From CAYQDB01 sp964416195 (lineage in GTDB: Bacteria > Zixibacteria > MSB-5A5 > GN15 > FEB-12), in contig CAYQDB010000027.1 of the NCBI GenBank assembly GCA_964416195.1, positions 1-25,827 on the forward strand: DNA of 25,827 nucleotides, read 5' to 3'. Positions 21,849 through 25,827 of this stretch are shown here, piece by piece (the stretch's first letter is position 1; each line of letters starts with the position of its first letter). The notes under the pieces were generated by a model, which was not told the origin of the DNA, ran no database searches, and was given only the letters and a program-made list of their open reading frames with translations. Both the position numbers and the translations under genes were made by a program.

Positions 21849-24317
21849 ATGTTGCACCTGAGAGCATGGACAGCTCTGCTTCTTCTACTCACTCTGCTGG
21901 TCTGGGCCGAGCAGGGCGCTACCCAGGAGGGATTTCGGGTCGTGGAGGTCGTCGTTGAAGGCAACCGTGCGGCCAGTAACTCCCTGATCCTTGGGGTCTC
22001 TTCCATTCACGAGGGGATGTCCCTCACTCCCACCGCCGTGTCTGAGACCATCCGCAGACTGTATGGCCTGGGGCTTTTCTCTGACGTAACTATCGAGGTA
22101 GAAGAGGTCACGGGTGGTCTGAAAGTCTACATTGTGGTCAAGGAACTGCCCAAACTGAGCGGTCTTGAGTTTACCGGCAACAAGAAGATCAAAACCAAGA
22201 AGCTCAAGGAAGAACTTGGGCTCGGTGTTGGCGGTTATATTTCCCACTATCTGGTTCAGCAGACGGAGGGAAAGATTTATGACATGTACGCCGAGAAGGG
22301 ATATTTCCAGTCTGAAATCTCCCATACCCTGCAATACAATTCTGACTCAACGGAGGCGGTGCTCAAGTACGGGATCGCAGAGAAGTCCAAAGTAAAAGTT
22401 GAGAAGGTGGTATTGGCTGGTAACAAGTGTGTAAAGGCGAGTGATCTCATCAAGAAAATGCGCAACCGCAAGCGGGGTTTTCTGAAAAGCTCCGACTTTG
22501 CCCAGGACAAATACGACGAGGACCTGGAAAAGATCATTGAGGAATACCACCGGCGGGGGTTTATCGATGCTTATCTGGTTTCGGACTCGACCAGTATTGA
22601 TACTACCCGTAACCGGATGACCATATACCTCGAGGTTTACGAGGGACCCAAGTATTATTTTGGGAAGGCACATTTCCAGTCCAACGAAGAGATCCAAACA
22701 TCGACTCTCGAAAAGCTCTTGAAGTACATGGAAGGCGACGTCTTTGACGAGGAGAAATACTCTGAATCGCTGGGGGAGCTCTATTCCGCCTACTCTGAGA
22801 TCGGTTTTCTCTACGTTCGTATTCTTGACAATAGGTCCACCAGAGCCGACTCGATTATAGATATTACCTACGACATAGCAGAAGGGCTGCCCTCGCACGT
22901 CAGGCTGGTAAAGATAGTCGGCAACAGGAAGACCAAAGATAAGGTTGTTCGGCGGGAGATTTCGATTTTACCGGGACAGGTGTTCAGTCGTTCGCTTTTG
23001 GTTCGATCGGTCAGAGATGTGATGGCTTTGAACTTCTTCGAGAACATCGAGCCGATACCCCTGGGTTTACCCAGTGGTGATGTTGATATTGAGTTTACCG
23101 TTAAGGAAAAGCAAACGGGTCAGGTTTCGGCCGGCGCCGGGTACAACAGTCAGGACAAGCTGGTGGGACAGTTGGGCATGACGATACCAAACTTCCGTGG
23201 CAACGGTCAGAATCTGTCGTTCAGTGTTGACTTTGGCAGTCGCCGTAATTCCTTCTCGGTTTCGTTCACCGAGCCATGGCTGGGCGGGCGGCCGACTCTG
23301 CTAAGCATGAGCGCCTTCGCTCTGAATCAGCGTTGGTTCGATGACTATACTGAAGGTCGACAGGGAGGATCAGTCCGGCTGGGGCGGCGACTCCGTTGGC
23401 CTGACAATTATTTCCGGGTTTTTGCGTCATACCAGCTTGAAAGGACGCGATTCTTTGATTTCGACGATTTTTTCATCAACTCCACCTCTTACAGGTCTCA
23501 CTACTGGTACGACAGCGATGGAGGATTGCCATCTCAGGATAAGCTGCTGGACAGCAAGATCCATAGCGCGTATCCCGGTTCCATTCTGCAATACGAGGAA
23601 GAATGGCTAACAGCTTCGCGTTTATCCTTTACCGTATTCAGGGACTCGCGCAACCTGCCTGAATTCGCCACATCGGGAGCGAAGCTTTCCTACACCTTTG
23701 AGAACACTGGAGGTCTGCTGGGTGGATTCTGGAAATATCAGAAGCATTCCGTATCACTGGCCAAGTTCATTCCTATTATCTGGAAGGTTGCCCTGGCTGC
23801 TAAGGTAGAATACAGCGTAGTAACTTCTCCCGGCGGCGACGACCGAATCCTGATTACTGACCGTTTTACCCCGGGTGGCACGGCATACGATGGAGTGATT
23901 CGCGGTTATGACGATGGCAGTCTGACCCCCGACTCGGTGGTTGTCCGGGACACTTCGTTCTATTACGTCGACTCGAATGCTGTGATCGGTGTAGACCCGC
24001 CTGATGACACCACTTACGCCAGCTACTCGACTCGCGTACGCGGTAAGTACATGCTGGTGACGAACCTTGAATTGCAGGTCCCGATTGTCCCACAGCAAAT
24101 TTACGGTTTACTCTTTTTTGACGCTGGAAATTCGTGGTTGCACCGCAGGAATATCAAACCGCTAACGGATCTTTACAAATCAGTGGGGTTTGGTTTCAGA
24201 ATCATCATCCCCGGTATAGGGATGCTCGGTTTTGACTTTGGCTATCCCCTTGACGATGTGGAGGGCCAAAAGCGGTCTCTCAAACCGCATTTCCAGGTTG
24301 GCACGACATTTAGATAG
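21849..24317 (+). CDS. bamA: Outer-membrane protein assembly factor BamA (Omp85 family)
   Basis: BamA is the core of the machine that folds beta-barrel proteins into the outer membrane. From ATG 21849 it has 822 residues; a TTG at 21840 is an alternative start. A signal peptide (MLHLRAWTALLLLLTLLVWA) is followed by five POTRA domains at roughly 26-95, 96-175, 176-262, 263-345 and 346-420, each beginning with a strand such as VVEVVVEGNR, LSGLEFTGNKKIK, VEKVVLAGNK or VRLVKIVGNRKTK. The 16-strand barrel fills about 421-822. The conserved loop-6 motif appears as VIRGYDDG, followed by an unusually Asp/Ser/Thr-rich insertion of about 40 residues. The C-terminus is GTTFR, with an Arg after the usual terminal aromatic. 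It is followed after 21 bases by ompH. Confidence 0.95.
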   Translation: MLHLRAWTALLLLLTLLVWAEQGATQEGFRVVEVVVEGNRAASNSLILGVSSIHEGMSLTPTAVSETIRRLYGLGLFSDVTIEVEEVTGGLKVYIVVKELPKLSGLEFTGNKKIKTKKLKEELGLGVGGYISHYLVQQTEGKIYDMYAEKGYFQSEISHTLQYNSDSTEAVLKYGIAEKSKVKVEKVVLAGNKCVKASDLIKKMRNRKRGFLKSSDFAQDKYDEDLEKIIEEYHRRGFIDAYLVSDSTSIDTTRNRMTIYLEVYEGPKYYFGKAHFQSNEEIQTSTLEKLLKYMEGDVFDEEKYSESLGELYSAYSEIGFLYVRILDNRSTRADSIIDITYDIAEGLPSHVRLVKIVGNRKTKDKVVRREISILPGQVFSRSLLVRSVRDVMALNFFENIEPIPLGLPSGDVDIEFTVKEKQTGQVSAGAGYNSQDKLVGQLGMTIPNFRGNGQNLSFSVDFGSRRNSFSVSFTEPWLGGRPTLLSMSAFALNQRWFDDYTEGRQGGSVRLGRRLRWPDNYFRVFASYQLERTRFFDFDDFFINSTSYRSHYWYDSDGGLPSQDKLLDSKIHSAYPGSILQYEEEWLTASRLSFTVFRDSRNLPEFATSGAKLSYTFENTGGLLGGFWKYQKHSVSLAKFIPIIWKVALAAKVEYSVVTSPGGDDRILITDRFTPGGTAYDGVIRGYDDGSLTPDSVVVRDTSFYYVDSNAVIGVDPPDDTTYASYSTRVRGKYMLVTNLELQVPIVPQQIYGLLFFDAGNSWLHRRNIKPLTDLYKSVGFGFRIIIPGIGMLGFDFGYPLDDVEGQKRSLKPHFQVGTTFR

Positions 24318-24338
24318 AAACTCAAATGGGAGATATCA

Positions 24339-24875
24339 ATGCGAAAAGTTGAGAAGTGGTTGTTGGTGGCGTTTTTTGGCGCCATCATTTCGTTCCCCTT
24401 TGTGAACGAAGTCAATGCCCAGGGACTGAAGATCGGATTCGTGAAGGACGAGAGGATCTTCCAGGAATACAGGGCCTGGCAGAAAGCCCAGGAACAATGG
24501 AACCTTGAGAAAAAGGCCTGGGACGAAGAAGCTCAGTCCAAACAGGATGAGCTTCAGGAGCTTGAGTATGAATACGAAAAACAGAAGCTGATCCTCTCGG
24601 AGGAAAAAAAGAAGGAGCGCGAGGCAGCCATTAATGCCAAGCGAGACGGCCTCGACGCCTACACCCGTCAGGTTTTCGGCCCTGACGGTACTGCTGAGCG
24701 CAAATATGCTGAGCTCATGCAGCCAGTGCTGGAGAATATCCACAAGGCGATTGAGGCGGTGGCGATCGAAGGAAACTATGATGTCATCTACACGCTCCAG
24801 GCTATCGGCTATATCAAAGATGAGTATGACATCACCGATAAGGTGTTGAAGGCCCTTGCAGAATCCGAGGAATAG
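24339..24875 (+). CDS. OmpH/Skp-family periplasmic chaperone
   Basis: Skp-type chaperones hold unfolded outer-membrane proteins in the periplasm on their way to BamA. The 178 residues open with a signal peptide, probably cleaved after VNA (about residue 28). The mature start LKIGFVKDERIFQEYRAWQ matches the family's IGYVDxxxVxxxxP strand. A long Lys/Glu/Gln-rich coiled-coil region (about 45-110) forms the tentacle helices, and the C-terminal IHKAIEAVAIEGNYDVIY matches the returning family segment. GGAG lies 7 bases before the ATG. The position between bamA and lpxD is the classical one. lpxD begins within its last codons. Confidence 0.92.
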   Translation: MRKVEKWLLVAFFGAIISFPFVNEVNAQGLKIGFVKDERIFQEYRAWQKAQEQWNLEKKAWDEEAQSKQDELQELEYEYEKQKLILSEEKKKEREAAINAKRDGLDAYTRQVFGPDGTAERKYAELMQPVLENIHKAIEAVAIEGNYDVIYTLQAIGYIKDEYDITDKVLKALAESEE

Positions 24876-25827
24876 CGCTAGTCTCACCCTGCGGGAGATT
24901 GCTGACCGGGTTGGCGGTCAGGTTGAGGGCAATGACAAGGTTGCGATCACCGGGGCCGCTCCTATCCAGACAGCTACAGGCTGCGAAATCAGCTTTGTTG
25001 CCAATGAGAGGTATGCAAAGTACCTTCAGACGACCCATGCCGCTGCGGTTGTGTTGGACCTGAAAACCAAATGTTCCCACCTGCCGGTGTTGCGTCACCC
25101 CAATCCTTACCTTGCTTTTGCGTATGTGATAGACCTGCTTTACCCGGAGGCGCCTCTACTACAACCGGGCATAGACCCGGCAGCGGTTGTCGAAAAAGAT
25201 AGCGCCGTGGATTCGACTGCTGCTATCGGTCCTCTTTGCCATCTCCGCAGCGGCGCCTCAGTGAGGAAGGGTTCTCAACTTGTTTCCTCGGTTTTCCTGG
25301 GCTGCAACGCTTCTGTCGGTGAGAACTGCCTTCTCTATCCTGGCGTCAGGATTATGGATGATTGTCGGATCGGCAACAACGTTATCATTCATTCGTCAAC
25401 CGTGATCGGCTCCGATGGTTTCGGTTTTGCGGAGTCGGAACGGGGTCTTAAGAAGATCAAGCAGATTGGCTGGGTAGAGATCGATGACGATGTTGAAATT
25501 GGCTCCAATACATCGATTGATCGTGGTGCGTTGGGGCCGACTAAAATTGGCCGCGGGACGAAAATAGACAACCTCGTTCAGATTGCCCACAACGTTGAGA
25601 TAGGCGAGAACTGCATTATCGTCTCACAGGTTGGGATATCCGGTTCGACGAAAATCGGTAATGGGGTTGTCCTGGCCGGGCAGGTGGGGGTCGTCGGGCA
25701 CGTGGAAATCGGCGACGGTGTTCGGGTTGGGGCGCAGTCGGGAGTGCCCAGGTCAATTCCGGCGGGCAAGACGGTCTTTGGCTACCCCGCAAGAGACATT
25801 ATGGAGACCAAACGTATTGAAGCCGCC
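24856..25827 (+). CDS. lpxD: UDP-3-O-acylglucosamine N-acyltransferase LpxD (3' end off the window)
   Basis: LpxD adds the N-linked acyl chain in lipid A synthesis. The frame is open for 324 codons to the edge. The N-terminal uridine-binding domain reads SLTLREIADRVGGQVEG, with ISFVANERYAKYL. The left-handed beta-helix then runs as hexapeptide repeats (IGNNVI, IGSNTS, IGRGTK, IGENCI, IGNGVV, IGDGVR). The catalytic His is 245 in NLVQIAHNVEIG, and SDGFGFA (186-192) is also conserved. The only start codon between the upstream in-frame stop (24847) and the conserved region is TTG 24856, which overlaps ompH by 20 bases, suggesting coupled translation. GAAGG stands close upstream. Lipid A synthesis confirms an outer membrane. 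Confidence 0.95.
   Translation, partial: MQNPRNSASLTLREIADRVGGQVEGNDKVAITGAAPIQTATGCEISFVANERYAKYLQTTHAAAVVLDLKTKCSHLPVLRHPNPYLAFAYVIDLLYPEAPLLQPGIDPAAVVEKDSAVDSTAAIGPLCHLRSGASVRKGSQLVSSVFLGCNASVGENCLLYPGVRIMDDCRIGNNVIIHSSTVIGSDGFGFAESERGLKKIKQIGWVEIDDDVEIGSNTSIDRGALGPTKIGRGTKIDNLVQIAHNVEIGENCIIVSQVGISGSTKIGNGVVLAGQVGVVGHVEIGDGVRVGAQSGVPRSIPAGKTVFGYPARDIMETKRIEAA

Overview
This looks like a chromosomal contig from a Gram-negative (diderm) bacterium of roughly 50% GC, probably a metagenome or draft assembly because a run of exactly 100 N interrupts one gene. The diderm call rests on a bamA - ompH/skp - lpxD block (outer-membrane protein insertion, periplasmic chaperone, lipid A synthesis) and on an OmpA-type protein with thrombospondin type-3 calcium repeats. 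Together these point loosely to the FCB/Zixibacteria part of the tree; that placement is an inference and no marker here settles it.

Layout. 1-347 (-): 5' part of a GNAT acetyltransferase. 552-580: a textbook sigma-70 promoter, followed by 639-4430 (+): a glycoside hydrolase family 35-like protein with altered catalytic positions, then a gamma-glutamyltranspeptidase lipoprotein containing the N gap. 4392-5699 (-): an exported bactofilin-like beta-helix joined to a multi-pass membrane domain, overlapping the transpeptidase gene tail to tail. 5947-7698 (+): CstA transporter. 7757-12881 (+): a membrane GAF-GGDEF diguanylate cyclase followed by a tight murein-recycling set, NagZ-like, AnmK and a SpoIID-type protein. 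13219-15254 (+): OmpA/TSP3 protein and a 2H phosphoesterase (LigT-like). 15711-16937 (+): GT4 glycosyltransferase. 17152-18579 (+): cysteine desulfurase-like class V aminotransferase. 18711-20191 (+): methyltransferase and a VOC-fold protein. 20555-21220 (+): CDP-alcohol phosphatidyltransferase (PgsA type). 21514-25827 (+): ribosomal protein L21, bamA, ompH, lpxD (runs off the edge).

How the genes work together. Two groups are coherent. In the murein set, a SpoIID-type enzyme could cut glycan strands, NagZ could trim GlcNAc from the anhydro-muropeptides and AnmK could phosphorylate the released anhydroMurNAc. In the envelope block, BamA assembles outer-membrane proteins, OmpH/Skp chaperones them and LpxD acylates the lipid A precursor.

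The most unusual feature is not a protein. Three intergenic gaps (12906-13091, 15358-15532, 20194-20380) carry copies, in both orientations, of a 175-187 bp non-coding element with terminal inverted repeats and several internal hairpins. Two copies differ at two paired positions of one hairpin in a compensatory way. Shorter end-only remnants of the same family lie at 18664-18684, 19714-19785 and 21301-21355. No RNA gene, CRISPR array or transposase gene was seen.
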